Shown here: piece by piece, positions 1 through 10,759 of the stretch
How the letters are laid out: every line of letters begins with the position of its first letter
Numbering within the stretch: the stretch's first letter is position 1
From: Diphasiastrum complanatum
Lineage: Eukaryota > Streptophyta > Lycopodiopsida > Lycopodiales > Lycopodiaceae
Assembly (NCBI GenBank): GCA_029204225.1
Contig: CM055107.1
Span: 13,385,382-13,449,381 of the forward strand
DNA: 64,000 nt
Reading direction: 5' to 3'
Made by a program: the position numbers and the translations under genes
The notes under the pieces: model-generated
What the model was told of the DNA's origin: nothing
The model's input: only the letters and a program-made list of their open reading frames with translations
The model's database searches: none

Positions 1-285
1 GATCAACGATACAAGCAAATACCTTCTTGCCCATATGCTTTGCCTCCTCAATGATAGTACATAGGAGTGAGACATGGATCAAGAGTGCTATACCTTGGCG
101 GAAGCCAGCCTGGCCAGTCGGATAAAATAGTCGAGAATCAGCCTCTGCCATAAAGAAGTTCTAGAGAATAGTGGCATACAACTTGGCCATGGTATGACCA
201 ATCATAAATAGTGTGATAGTTGTGGACATTCACGCAGTCACTTGCTTTAAGAATGGGATGAAGGGAGATTGGTGGCCCAAGGAAT
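1..285 (-). mobile_element. LINE reverse-transcriptase fragment (RT N-terminal part)
   Basis: Read on the minus strand across frame changes, this stretch gives non-LTR RT motifs: a piece like NYRTIMIGHTMAKLYATIL, then GQAGFR, then a helix ending IIEEAKHMGKKVFACIVD. These match the start of the RT domain of plant and algal LINEs, where the VDF..AFD motif would follow beyond the window edge. The fragment carries frameshifts and cannot encode a working enzyme. A Copia LTR begins at 286, so the LINE was probably the insertion target or was broken there. The same RT start is seen near 62.85 kb, which suggests one LINE family. Confidence 0.7.
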
Positions 286-684
286 TGTTAGAGAATAAAT
301 GATAATGTTGATTAGGTTTTCTTATTTAGACCATGTTAAATCAGTTTTAGTTGAGTTGGACCCAGTTTGGTCCAGTAGTAATTCGTGGGTCAAGTAAAGT
401 CTAATTATGTTAAGGGACCCTATCTTGACTTTGGGGGTGCCCTATAATTAGTAGTGGGTCTTGGAAGGTTCTTGACTTAGGGTGTTGGAAGAGTCTAGCC
501 CTTGGAAGGCCTATTTATATGTACCCAGTGTTCATTTGTAATTCATTCCCTTTCAAGCATTGCTACTACTTTCTCTCTCCTTGAGGGCGCCTAACCCTCT
601 CCCTCTTCTTCTTCTTCCTCTTTTTCTTCTTCTTGTATATGGAGATTGAATGTTAGAAGGATCTTGGCACTTTGATTTCCTACA
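286..684 (+). repeat. Copia-type LTR (5' LTR)
   Basis: The stretch begins TGTTAGAG and ends CTACA, and is followed at once by a primer-binding site complementary to initiator tRNA-Met, which places it as a 5' LTR of about 399 bp. It contains a TATA-like stretch (CTATTTATATG near 510) and a long CT-rich tract near 595-635, as expected around the R/U5 region. I could not find a matching 3' LTR in the window, so the element is truncated or its partner has diverged beyond recognition by eye. Confidence 0.7.
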
Positions 685-697
685 TGGTATCAGAGCC
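685..697 (+). other. Primer-binding site (tRNA-iMet type)
   Basis: TGGTATCAGAGCC follows the LTR end directly. This is the standard plant Copia primer-binding site, complementary to the 3' end of initiator methionine tRNA. Confidence 0.85.
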
Positions 698-1128
698 ATG
701 GATCTTCTATGCTTGATTTAGGGCGCCCTACCAAAAGAGATCGTCTTCACTTAGGGAACAGCATATTACCATTTGTAGGGTGTTGCAACAGCCCTATCCG
801 TGTGTGTATTGTTCACACTTTTTGGCAACAAAGAAGGGTTCCGAAAAAAGCTTTGTTGGAGGCTAACCTGATTCTTTGCTTGCTGGTTTTTTGAGTTTGT
901 AATGCAATTTTAGGCTAAAATTTTCAGCACACAAGGCTTGTAGGAGGGCGAGTTCCTACATCCATCTAATGTGTGGTTTCGACACATTCCGGTGCTGATT
1001 TGTCAGATTTGATACTTGCTGATTTTTGTGTCTTTTAGGGCACATTTAGGGTTTGAAAAAGTTTATCTTCTTGGCTGGTTCTTATGGCAAGAGATTTGGG
1101 AGCAATTCGTACTTGATCAGGTGAAGAT

Positions 1129-2247
1129 ATGTTGGATGACACCAACTATTCTTCATGGAGTTGCAAGCTAAGATTTTGCATCGACGTGATGATCAAGATT
1201 TTATCGGTAACAAGATCTATCTTATATCATTTGAGATTTTGCAAGACCTCTAAAAGTGCTTGGGAAACACTTTTAAAGATGTACCGAATAAAGGATTCAT
1301 CGTCATGCTTTCTCCTCTCTACTTCATCCTCTTTGAAGGTAGAAGAGCAAAGTCATGCAAACTTTGATCATTGTCTTTCTACAAGTACAAGTTTGCATTG
1401 GAATGTTGGTATGGTAAAGCATTCTTCTTCTCTTGAGCCATTTGTTGCAAATGATGGATGCATTAGTGAAGAACTTTATGAGCAAGCTTCTCAAGATAAT
1501 GTTTTAAAAAAGGCTGAAATCAAGCATTCTTTGAAGCCATGTTGTACTAATGGAGGAGGGGAAAAAATCATGTCAATAAGTACATTGGTTCAAAGTGGTG
1601 TGTTGCTGGATTTTTTGAGTGTTCAAAGTGGCAAGCTGTTGGTTTTTTTCTTGAAGATGGTGGACACCAGATTCAGCCATGGTTTATTGATCATTTTCAG
1701 CCTATGTTACATCGTGAGCATCCTATTATGCATCGGGAACGGCCTGCGGAAGGTTTTTGGACAGCAAGGTCCACATTTGGAACACTTTGGAGAGCAAAGT
1801 GTTGGTAATTTTGTGGTTGTTGGACAGCCTGCTACAGAATCTTGTTGGTTGTCTGAGTCTTTGCGGGATAGCAAAGCATCTTTTTACCTTGGAAAAAACA
1901 CACATGCCTCACCAAAATCAGTACCTTATGTTGATTTTCATGTTTTGATGCTTACTTCTTATGATGACGGTGTTGTCTTACCTAGTGTTGGTGAGCAGAT
2001 CATTGATAGTAAGATTCAGGAGGATGTGATGGTAAAAGAGTATCATACTCTTCTTTATGTTTCTTGTGGTAAGAAGACTTATGGAATCATGTGGGAACCA
2101 TTGATGGATTGCAAATCCATATTTCGGCTTGTGGCTGGTTTTTTGGTTATCTACTTTGGATGGAGCATGCTTGTCTTCACTCTTCGACTTGATGCTACTG
2201 CACTTCGTATTCTACATCTCTTCTACATCGGGCATGATTGGGGCTGA
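1129..2247 (+). CDS. Gag-like 372-codon ORF of a Copia-related, probably non-autonomous element
   Basis: This uninterrupted frame lies about 430 bases after the primer-binding site. Residues 1-20 (LDDTNYSSWSCKLRFCI) and a segment near residue 40 (KSAWETLLKMYRIKD) resemble the Copia gag core, where NY..W and the AWETL..Y helix are conserved. The rest (residues 80-372) has no zinc knuckle, protease or polymerase motif that I recognise, and includes hydrophobic stretches near 185-205 and 335-355. It is far longer than the other open frames here outside the BBX gene, although the element lacks pol. It could be a TR-GAG-like non-autonomous element, or a gag fused to unrelated captured sequence. 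Its protein-coding status is uncertain. Confidence 0.45.
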   Translation: MLDDTNYSSWSCKLRFCIDVMIKILSVTRSILYHLRFCKTSKSAWETLLKMYRIKDSSSCFLLSTSSSLKVEEQSHANFDHCLSTSTSLHWNVGMVKHSSSLEPFVANDGCISEELYEQASQDNVLKKAEIKHSLKPCCTNGGGEKIMSISTLVQSGVLLDFLSVQSGKLLVFFLKMVDTRFSHGLLIIFSLCYIVSILLCIGNGLRKVFGQQGPHLEHFGEQSVGNFVVVGQPATESCWLSESLRDSKASFYLGKNTHASPKSVPYVDFHVLMLTSYDDGVVLPSVGEQIIDSKIQEDVMVKEYHTLLYVSCGKKTYGIMWEPLMDCKSIFRLVAGFLVIYFGWSMLVFTLRLDATALRILHLFYIGHDWG

Positions 2248-2686
2248 GATCTACCATTGGTGAAGGAGGTGCTGGAGATGGGATGTTTCTTGGTGAGGTT
2301 TGTCACCAAGAAACAGAGGGTCCTGGATATGTTTAGGTCCGTTGAAGATGAAAACTATCTTAATGGTTTCAGATTTTGCAGCCATGCATAGCAGAAGGTC
2401 AATAAGATTCAGACAGCATTTAGTTTGAATCAAACAGTGCAGTGAGCTTTGAGGCAATTAAAGCTAATGCTGGAATTGAACCCACCTCACAAGAAGAACA
2501 ACTGCATGCAAAAAGATCGACTCAATGAGAAGCTGATTTACCAAGAAAAAGCCCTCCTCGTTGGAAGGTGACCACTGGCACGACTTTGCCTGATTCACAG
2601 CATCAATATAAGGAGAGAAAGGTGTAAGAGCCTTGCTTCCGCGCTTTGACAGATTTGATTTTGCCTTGGTTTTGGTCTCACCATTC
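2248..2686. other. Internal or flanking DNA without a recognised gene
   Basis: After the gag-like frame, the plus strand reads on in another frame for about 45 codons (VRFVTKKQRVLDMF) and then stops. No polypurine tract or 3' LTR could be recognised. Confidence 0.4.
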
Positions 2687-2875
2687 ATGGCCATGCTGCT
2701 GCTGGGGGCTACGGCTGCTCTTACAACCTCAACCAGCTCTCATTCGCCACACCAACTGCTCCGATCCCAAACTGGGTCATTCATAGATCAATCCCCCTCG
2801 CCACCAGCAGCAAAGAGGAGGAGGAGGAGGAGAAAAGGAAGCAGAAGAAGACAAGTGAATTTGCTTTGTGGATAG
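2687..2875 (+). other. Possible orphan first exon of a plastid-targeted protein
   Basis: An ATG opens a 62-codon frame that starts MAMLLLGATAALTTSTSS, is rich in Ser and Thr and poor in acidic residues, and ends in an Arg/Lys-rich stretch (RRRRRRKGSRRR). This composition resembles a chloroplast transit peptide. The stretch is clearly more GC-rich than its surroundings, as host exons often are. No downstream exon was found. The opposite strand also has an open frame (2464-2694) that starts MAMNGETKTKAKSNLSK, so the coding strand is undecided. It may be a captured or truncated gene piece, or not coding at all. Confidence 0.2.
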
Positions 2876-3477
2876 CCTCGCACATAAAGAACACGACATT
2901 TTGTACCGACGTTCACATATTATTACTTCCATCTCTTCTCTTCTCTTCTAGTATTACTTCTACTATGTTGGACTTTGTGAATAAGTGTTGGCTTATTCTA
3001 TATTATCTTGCATGTCCCTCACCTCTTTTTTTTTGGTTCCCAAGGGGTTGCCCACCCGGAGATTCTCATGCTACATGGCACTTTCTCTTTTTAGCTATCT
3101 GCAACTGCACTTACGCACAAAAAATTTTGCAAGTGCCATCGAGCCGCATGACAGGCACTGGAACCAAGGTCGTATACAGGAAGAGAGAACACGAGAGTTG
3201 GTCTACGTAGTTATCATGTGAAACAGATAAGAAAGAACCCACATGAAGAAGCAAAGTAATAGTGATGGTGTGTGGGCATTTTGGTGTTGGTTCATTCCAA
3301 CACCCACCCAACTACTTTCAGGCAAAGAGTAGGCTCCCATACCCAACTAATTAGGCCATCAACACACTTTGGAGCTGATCCAAAGATGGTAATGTTCTCA
3401 TTATAGCATAAGATTGACCAAGATTATATAAGTAGGATCTCCTCCACAAGCAGACTCTTTATTTAGGCCCTTAACTC
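2876..3477. other. Intergenic DNA, nothing recognised
   Basis: Short frames only; no transposon motif, RNA gene or clear repeat was seen. Confidence 0.4.
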
Positions 3478-3810
3478 TCAGAACATACTAAGGACCAATT
3501 TCATTCTTCTCTTGGAAGCATTGAATTGAAGGATTTGATTGTTCAATGTAAGTAGCCTGGAGGTGTTCTTAGAGTTTGTAGATTCTCCCAAGCCTCTTAC
3601 TTCCAGGAGCAATTCATTTGCAACATTTATCTTAACAACATGCAAGGCTATCTTGCACTTTTTCTTGTACTTTGATGCTTCTTGTGGGTAGATGGGCTCA
3701 TCCTCCAACCCAAGCACAATATCCAAAAGGCCTTGGAGCACAAGAATGGATTGCACTCTTAGCTTTCATGTGGAATAATTGATTGATGTCAGCCTATCAC
3801 CATATTCCAT
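3478..3810 (-). pseudogene. Copia gag fragment
   Basis: The minus strand reads SINYST, an in-frame stop, then KLRVQSILVLQGLLDIVLGLEDEPI, then KKKCKIALHVVKINVANELLLEV. This is the N-terminal core of a plant Copia gag (NYSTWK..M...L, followed by the W..A..I..A......L helix region). The expected Trp of NYSTW is replaced by a stop codon. No zinc knuckle or pol follows, so this is a short isolated relic. Confidence 0.65.
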
Positions 3811-4224
3811 CAAATAGGCATTCATGAACCATATATCAAAATGAAATTTAACAAAGTACAAGAGATATTACAATAGATGTTTGGATATGTTATCCCACTT
3901 CCTTTGAAACTTGGAAAGAGCCTCTTTGTTTATTCAAAAAAATTCACAAGAATCTTGAACTTAATATATTCAAACAAATTGAAACTAGCTCAATGTGAGA
4001 TAGATTTGAGTGAAAAAACACGTCCACTTTTATCACAAGATTCACAAAGGTATGGGAGTTCACTTTAGGTGATCTTACCACTTATCAAATCACACACTCA
4101 AGTGTCTAAGGACCTCAAATAAGACTGAAAAATATTAGACCCAACAACCATACATGAGCTATCTCAAATCTACTAGAGTTTGAGTTGCCAAATCAATACA
4201 TTATTAGTTAGAGTGTTATAACTA
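3811..4224. other. AT-rich DNA, nothing recognised
   Basis: No coding, RNA or transposon motif seen. Confidence 0.4.
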
Positions 4225-4377
4225 ACTTCCAAAAAAAACTTTAAAATGGTAGATTTCCACCCTTACCAACCTATTCTAATGCAAGAATGCTTCTTGGTTT
4301 CCAAGAGGAGGCTCGAACCTGGGACCAAAGAAACTTTGGATGCCAAGCTAACCAACTAAGCCAACCCTGTTGGGTTC
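4225..4377 (-). repeat. tRNA-derived SINE
   Basis: On the minus strand an A-box-like TTGGCTTAGTTGGTTAG (4348-4364) is followed 28 bases later by a B-box GGTTCGAGCC (4310-4319). This is the internal RNA polymerase III promoter layout of a tRNA. The sequence between them does not fold as a good tRNA cloverleaf, and the region downstream runs into a T-rich tail near 4230, so a SINE fits better than a tRNA gene. The lower boundary is approximate. Confidence 0.6.
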
Positions 4378-5945
4378 TAATGCAAGAATGGCCTCTTTGA
4401 ACTTAAAAACAATTGAGACAAAAAGCTTTGTGTTAGCAAACAACAAATATCTACCATGTAACTTTTTCTACTTGAATTCATCTTTTGAATATGAAAATGC
4501 TCTAGAGAACAGATGTGAGACTGAAGCCCATGCACCAAGGACAAACCCCAGCATAATATTCTAACAAGGAACTTACTCAAAGAATCTAATTTCACATTTC
4601 AAAAAAATATAACAACCTAAGCTTTAACTTTGTGGTCAACATTCAATTTTGGCCTATGATTCTTTTGCATTTTATTGATATAGCTCTTTTTATTCCTAAA
4701 AGATGCACACACTTCCATTAATGGAGTAGTAGCCTACAACAATACTACACAATCAAACTAACAAATGTAGGTGAAATCTATTGCTCGCTTAGATCCAATT
4801 TTGAGACCGTGATAAAATAAGTGAAAATTAATCTTAATCTAACCAAACTTTGAATATTAAGTGATGAATAGTGCACTCAAAAAAACGTAAGTTGTATATT
4901 CTATGATTCTACATCAATATAAAAACATAAAACTAGCTAGTTTTGGCAAGTGCTTCACAGAGGCACATAGGTATGATTCCAAAATTAGTTTGATAATGCA
5001 ACCACCACTTCAAATCTGTAAATGATCAAGTAGCTTTGTAATAACACCACATAAAGCATAGATCAAAGCTACAAAGCATAGGAAAAGCACCACATAAAAA
5101 CAATGTCTTGGAGAGGAGGCAAACTCAAGCTCTTGGTAGAAGTGAGGACTATATGAGATATATATAGTCTTAGCTTTTATCTGAGCTTTAGGGTTTGAAG
5201 CCCTTTTTTAATATCCTAAACCTAACATCAAAACCCTAGAACCAACTCTTTAGCCCTAATATTACATCATATAAGTGGTGGGTCCCACTAGGTAACAAAA
5301 AACATGTTAATTTGGGACTCTAGCTTTTCTCCATAAATAAACTTAATACAAAACTATATGGGCTAAAAAAAAATTGTCCATATGATTATTTTATAGCCTA
5401 TTTGACTTCCTAAATCATTATTCCAAGTGGGTGCAATAGTTTTTTTTTATTTGACCAAAAACTATCGAGCTAAAATTGTGACATTTTTTACATCATTCGC
5501 ATCAATCACAATCACCTTTTTTAAGGACTTGTAACCATAGTCTACTCACATTCACATTGCCATATTCACAAGCTCACTATCTTCTCTCCTCTACATGGTG
5601 ATCTCAAACATTCTATTCTCTCTCTATTGTTGTAACTATTCTTCCGTATACTTGTTTGATGAACAACTATGTGGACTGATGGGCAACATGCACGTGAAGG
5701 ATACAGTCATTGGTGTAGTGGCTCTCAAAGGTACCTAGTTGGTGGGGGGTTATTAAGGAGGGCATGGAGGTGGCCCACAACATAAGGGGGTACTTAATGT
5801 TCTAGATACTTTTAAGAGGAGGCCTTTATTGAAGGAGGTACATAGGGGGTGAGGTGGGTGCACTAGGTACCTTTCATGCAGTTTATGTATCTAACCATGT
5901 GTAACTTATGCTTGGCCCATTGAGAGTCAACTCCTAGAGGCTTTA
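4378..5945. other. AT-rich intergenic DNA, probably old transposon remains
   Basis: Only short frames are present. The stretch near 5180-5300 (several AACCCTA-type motifs and GTGGGTCCCACTAGG) has the look of LTR or promoter sequence but has no defined ends. Confidence 0.3.
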
Positions 5946-5951
5946 GGGGGG

Positions 5952-5999
<48 letters not shown>
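5946..5999 (+). repeat. Poly-G tract (8 G, A, 45 G)
   Basis: Eight Gs, one A and then 45 consecutive Gs (5955-5999). Such a run can form G-quadruplexes and is very rare in plant DNA. A collapsed or mis-called homopolymer in the assembly is a serious alternative. The proline-rich frame on the opposite strand is a by-product of this tract. Confidence 0.9.
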
Positions 6000-6000
<1 letters not shown>

Positions 6001-9000
6001 GAAGTTTTTTTGGGCAATTTGGCCTTCCATTGTATTGCCCTTGTGTGTGTCATGTTGTTGCCACTTTGCTTCTATGAACTTGTTGCCCAGTTCACGACTC
6101 TTTTTATCTTTCCTTGACTTCGTAATCTTCACATTATACAAGCACATGCTTGTTAAAAATTTCCTTGTGTTGGTTTTGGGCCCTTGAATGTGTCTCCTAT
6201 ATTGTCATAAACATTTTTCCCTTTGCCCGTCAATTCAACGCTTCCTTTGACATATGCCTTCTACCACTTAATCAAGATTATTAGATGTTTCATACTAGTT
6301 CAAAATGTATTATCATTGGTTTCCATGACTCATGACTTGGGGCACCTATGTAATAATGTCAAAATATCTTTTAGGACAACAAATATGTCAATTTGGTAAT
6401 TTCTTTCATATTTTTTTTTCTACAAGTGAGACGAGTGGAACTAAATTTTAAAGGTTTAATAATTATAGAATGTATGCTTAGCAAAACATTAGCCCTCCAT
6501 TAAATTGCCATTTTGAAGTAAAGTAATGCTTGTCCAAAGTCATCAAATCCAATTTCCTCCATTTTTGGAGATTTAATTGATGTCGAAAGTCAATGCCACT
6601 TATTTGAATACTTTTTTTTTATATTCTCAACAACTTAAATACATCATCTAAAATCAAATGTTTATTGAATCAATTATAACATTGCCTAAGTAGTTAATTG
6701 CTCTACATAATCAACAAAGAGAACAAATATCCTTTGTCAAAGCTTTTCTAAAAACCAACTGATATTTGACTAAATTGATCAGTGCGACCAACAGGTGAAA
6801 TTTTCACATCTTTATTTTTAGTCTCATCAAAATTGATAGGTATGCAAAAACCATGTCATTTTTTGTCTCAGCCCTTATACTATCATGTTGAAAATAGAAC
6901 ACATTAGGTACCATATTGCCAATTTATGATATCATCTTGTGGATCAAAATTACAATATTGTGATACTGAAAAGAAACTTTTAAACAAAGATTCTATGTTT
7001 AAAAGAAACTTTTAAACATCTATGAGATTCATTTGAATAAAAAATTTGACTCATTTTACTTGTTTATGGAATAAACAATATGTGAAGCAATATATTTTTC
7101 CATTCATATCAATGACAAGTCCAAAAATAAAGTTTTACGAAGATTTTTTTTTAAAAAATCTATGTTTTGTAAGCTTCACTCACTCATAGTTCTATTTTCA
7201 AAGTGCACTTGTAGAGCTTCTATTATTGGTGTTGCCATAATGTAAAATATTCAAGCACAATGCAAGAAGGATTTGTTCTCACATAAAAGAACCAAGAGTA
7301 ATTAAGCTTATTTTTGCAGATGGAAATAGAAAAAAACAAGTTGTCTAGTAGTTTTAACCTTTTGCAAACATATTTTCTTCACACATCCAAGAGCATAGCA
7401 AGTAACATTACAAAGTTTGGGAAGTTTCAAATTCTAAAGAAGATGTTTTTACACTTGGTTAGATGTCGTATTTTATCTGAACCATCTCTGTAACATTTTT
7501 TTACTATCTTGTTTGTAAAGTGAATGTATGTAAAGAGTTGGAGGAATGAATACCAAACAATACAACCATCCATAAAGAAAAGCCGGAAGCGACTAGTGGC
7601 TAGCGCTAGCAACTGGAGGGAAGGAAAAGCGTCGATGGCACTGATGATGATTGACTCTTCCACTCTCACGACAACAAAGTTATTTATAGTGGCAATAGCA
7701 CTCAAATGGGGAAGTGATGATGACCAAGTTCCCAATGCTTCTTTCTTACTTTGAAATGATTGTGCCTCTGTATTTTTCAAGATAGATTGTACTATTTCCA
7801 AATAGATTTGGCAGACCATTGGCAGATATTGCACTTTTCAACTTGACAATGGAGCCATTCATAATGGTAGCAACACTTAAAAGGGGAAGTGACAATACTA
7901 GCAATCCCAATCCCAATACTAGAATGCGCTCAACAAAAATTTGTTGTCTTGTATGGGATGTGAGATGTCATATGCTTGGATCCCCCCTTCCACAATATTT
8001 CTAATTTTTCAATGCAAGGTAGACATCCATATTTTTACTTAGAAGTGCTAACATGAGATGCCCCTTTTTTATAGTTAGCCAAGATGGAATGTTATAGTTG
8101 ACCCAACACCATTGGCCAAGTAGACCACGTGTGATTGACATGTTGCCAAAGGTGTTCACCTTGTGTGTTGTATGTTCAAATCTTAGGTTTCTAGATTCAC
8201 TTGCAAAACATGGGTGATCTTTGTCAATGTGTTTCCATGTACGAGAATCTGATAGTACTCTCATAATGTCATTTGAAGAACGGTGACTAGAATGCCAATT
8301 CATAAGTTCTATAAGGGACTTGCAACAAAACAATCGAGTAATATAAATAATTGCATGCTAATTTTCTAGGATGGAAATCGTAGGCAACTCGGATAGGTGT
8401 AAGGCTTCCATGAGAATTTTATGTTGGATATTGGTCTTTGTGTTTTGGGGATGCCTCCTTCATTGAGACTACAATGGACGATAAGATGAATTTATTGAAG
8501 TAGATAAATCAAATAGATTGGGTGACTATGTTTTTAGTAATCTTACGTTCATTAATGAATTCCCTTCATGAATATCTATTTTGAAATTGTAATAGTTTGT
8601 TATTAACTATAATGGTTGTTTTTTATTGGTCAAGTGAATACTTGATTGTATGATTAGATTCTTGCTACATTATTTTGATTTGGTTCTTTTTTGTAGATTA
8701 TGTTTCATTGCATAATGAATGAGATTGGAATCATGAAGAATGGTCTTGAAGATGAGCTATATAGTATTAGCACATAGTATGGTGTATTTAAAAGACATTA
8801 ATTACAAAATAACTGAAGGAAATTGATAAAATATGTAACATGGGGGGATTATTGTCATGTTTTACTGCATGGTATTTTCTCTTAGGCCCTTGTTTTATTC
8901 AAGGTAAATTTGAATAATTATATTGTACTTGCTTTTGTAGAGTTTTCATGTGACTACATGTTCACATTCATTACAATCAAAACATTTTCTCTAGTTTGAA

Positions 9001-9182
9001 TCCCATCAAATTTTAAAGTAATAGGCTAACAATTCTAAGAAAAAAAGTTGGATGATGTTTCAAAAAGATTTAGTGGAATCTAGACAATTTCTCATGCTTA
9101 AAGATGTCGCAAACTAGGGGTCCACTTCACGATGGGTATCATTGAAAATCTTGCACCTAGGAATTATTGATCCTTTTGTATT
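6000..9182. other. AT-rich DNA without a supportable gene
   Basis: Several frames of 60-135 codons occur (for example on the minus strand at 7427-7834 and 8001-8333), but none shows a recognisable domain, biased codon use or a partner exon. The short repeated phrases around 6960-7030 (GAAACTTTTAAACA twice) are simple local duplications. I regard the region as decayed repetitive DNA. Confidence 0.35.
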
Positions 9183-9309
9183 ATGGAAGGAGCCGGGAGC
9201 AGGCCATTCTGCTCGGTAAGGATTTCCAAAAAAATTTGGGCGAGGCCCGGAGGGGAATTTTTTTGGAAAGCCGAACCGGGCAGAATGGGCTGTGCCCGGC
9301 TCCTTCCAT
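9183..9309. mobile_element. Foldback element (hairpin MITE-like)
   Basis: A 54-bp left arm (9183-9236, beginning ATGGAAGGAGCCGGG) is the reverse complement of a 54-bp right arm (9256-9309, ending CCCGGCTCCTTCCAT), with 47 of 54 positions matching by my hand count. The loop is 19 bp. The arms are much more GC-rich than the flanks. There is no coding capacity. No clear target duplication was found, so the true ends may lie slightly further out. Confidence 0.75.
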
Positions 9310-10179
9310 TGCGTAATGGAGTCTTTGACTTTTCCACATGCCATTTACAAAGCATAATCAGCAGTTTGGGATTTTTTGGACCAATGAGAAACTGCCACGT
9401 GGCAATCTAACGCGCACAGTCTGACACGGACTGACACGCAGTCTGACACGGACTGGAATGGGCTTCAAAATTTTGAAATTTTTTTTTAGAAAATTCAGTG
9501 ACATTTTATGCTTTCTAAAAAGCCCAAAAAGTGGCATAATCAGCACAAAGAATCCATTACGGATAGATGTAGGTTAATAAAATGGCTAGAGGGAACCTTG
9601 GGACTAAGTATAATAGAATGGGATGGATCATATAAGGAAAGTGACTTTTTTTATAAAAAGAATAATTTCTACTAAGAATGTGTTATCATATTCTAGTAAC
9701 ATGACACAAATAAGAAAAATATTATATTGCCAATAGTATTTTGAAGCTAAGTAAGAATAAGTGGCCCCAATCTGCAATACGCATGAAGTCTAAAGTGAGT
9801 GCTTTAGCATAGTCAAAACACTAGGCCAAGTTTGATCTATCTTTGTATAAATTTCTTAATCTATGGTTAATCTTTCAACAAAAAAAAACACTAGGCCAAG
9901 GGCCTAGCCAACTTAATACTCCAATCAAGGCTCTCATTAGAGAGTGTTGTGGAGAGGCACTTAATACTCATGCATAGAAAATAGCATAAAGGATGAGCTC
10001 CACTATAAGCCAAACTAATTAGTTGGCTTTGCCTTAAACTGAAAAGTGTAGACTTGTTAGAGAGAATATGCTAATGTGTGGCCCAACAAGCAGTTAAGAG
10101 TCTTATGCTGGTTGTATAATAAGCCCAAATTCTTGGTGTTTGGGGAGTTGCTTTCATTTTTCTAACATTTAAGCTTTCT

Positions 10180-10182
<3 letters not shown>
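9310..10182. other. Intergenic DNA
   Basis: The motif GCATAATCAGCA occurs twice (near 9351 and 9534), and tandem phrases of the type CAGTCTGACACGGACTG lie at 9418-9454. A G-box core, CCACGTGG, is at 9394. No gene is seen. Confidence 0.35.

Positions 10183-10249
<67 letters not shown>
10183..10249 (+). repeat. Compound (CT)n(CA)n microsatellite
   Basis: About 22 CT units run directly into about 11 CA units. It lies downstream of the BBX gene. Confidence 0.9.
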
Positions 10250-10732
10250 GCACACATCATAATCCATATTGAAATCCTTCAAATTTCACAATAGAAAGAC
10301 TATGCAAGTTTGTGACTGTTGAAATGAACAATAATATTAACAATGATCGTCGTCGGTATCAGACCAGAACGAACATTTGCAACTTCCCAAAACTTCAATA
10401 ATCTCTCTCTTTTATCCAAATGAGTCATGACAAATTGTTCCTCAACTATCTTACAAAATATTTTGTTAAGAGCATTTATGTTAAGCCAAGAGCTAGTCAT
10501 AGCTCACGCCTCAAATGGTTTAAGCTGGAATGTATGTAGCCTAGAAAAATTTTGGTAGAACTCTCAACCAACGAGGCATGCGGCCAGGAATAAAGCTAAA
10601 TGGCATAAAATTTGGAGGCCTTTTCGCTATGTGTATTTCCGGCTGTATGGAGTCCAAATTGCTCGATGTCCTATCTTCTTACATTTGAGAGGATTGCAGT
10701 CATACCAGGCGTGCAATGGTTCTTTCTGAACG
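10250..10732 (-). other. Probable 3' UTR and downstream flank of the BBX gene
   Basis: This stretch follows the stop codon on the minus strand. It is noncoding as far as I can see. No single poly(A) site can be chosen from sequence alone. Confidence 0.35.
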
Positions 10733-10759
10733 TCAATTAGATCTTTTTACAAATCGCCC
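10733..10759 (-). CDS. BBX gene exon 3 (27-base terminal microexon)
   Basis: Encodes GRFVKRSN and a TGA stop after a TTTTGCAG acceptor. It supplies the invariant GRFVKR end of the CCT domain, which exon 2 lacks. The intron before it is 701 bp. Standard gene finders could miss an exon this short. Confidence 0.9.
   Translation of the reverse strand, partial: GRFVKRSN

Noticed and set aside
4303-4377. tRNA gene at the A/B boxes
   Set aside because: Acceptor and anticodon stems do not pair convincingly; a SINE head fits better.
5863-6147. Proline-rich 94-codon minus-strand frame
   Set aside because: Created by the poly-G tract; no domain.
7427-7834. 135-codon minus-strand frame
   Set aside because: No recognisable domain, no conserved motif, and overlapped by other short frames; probably chance in AT-rich DNA.
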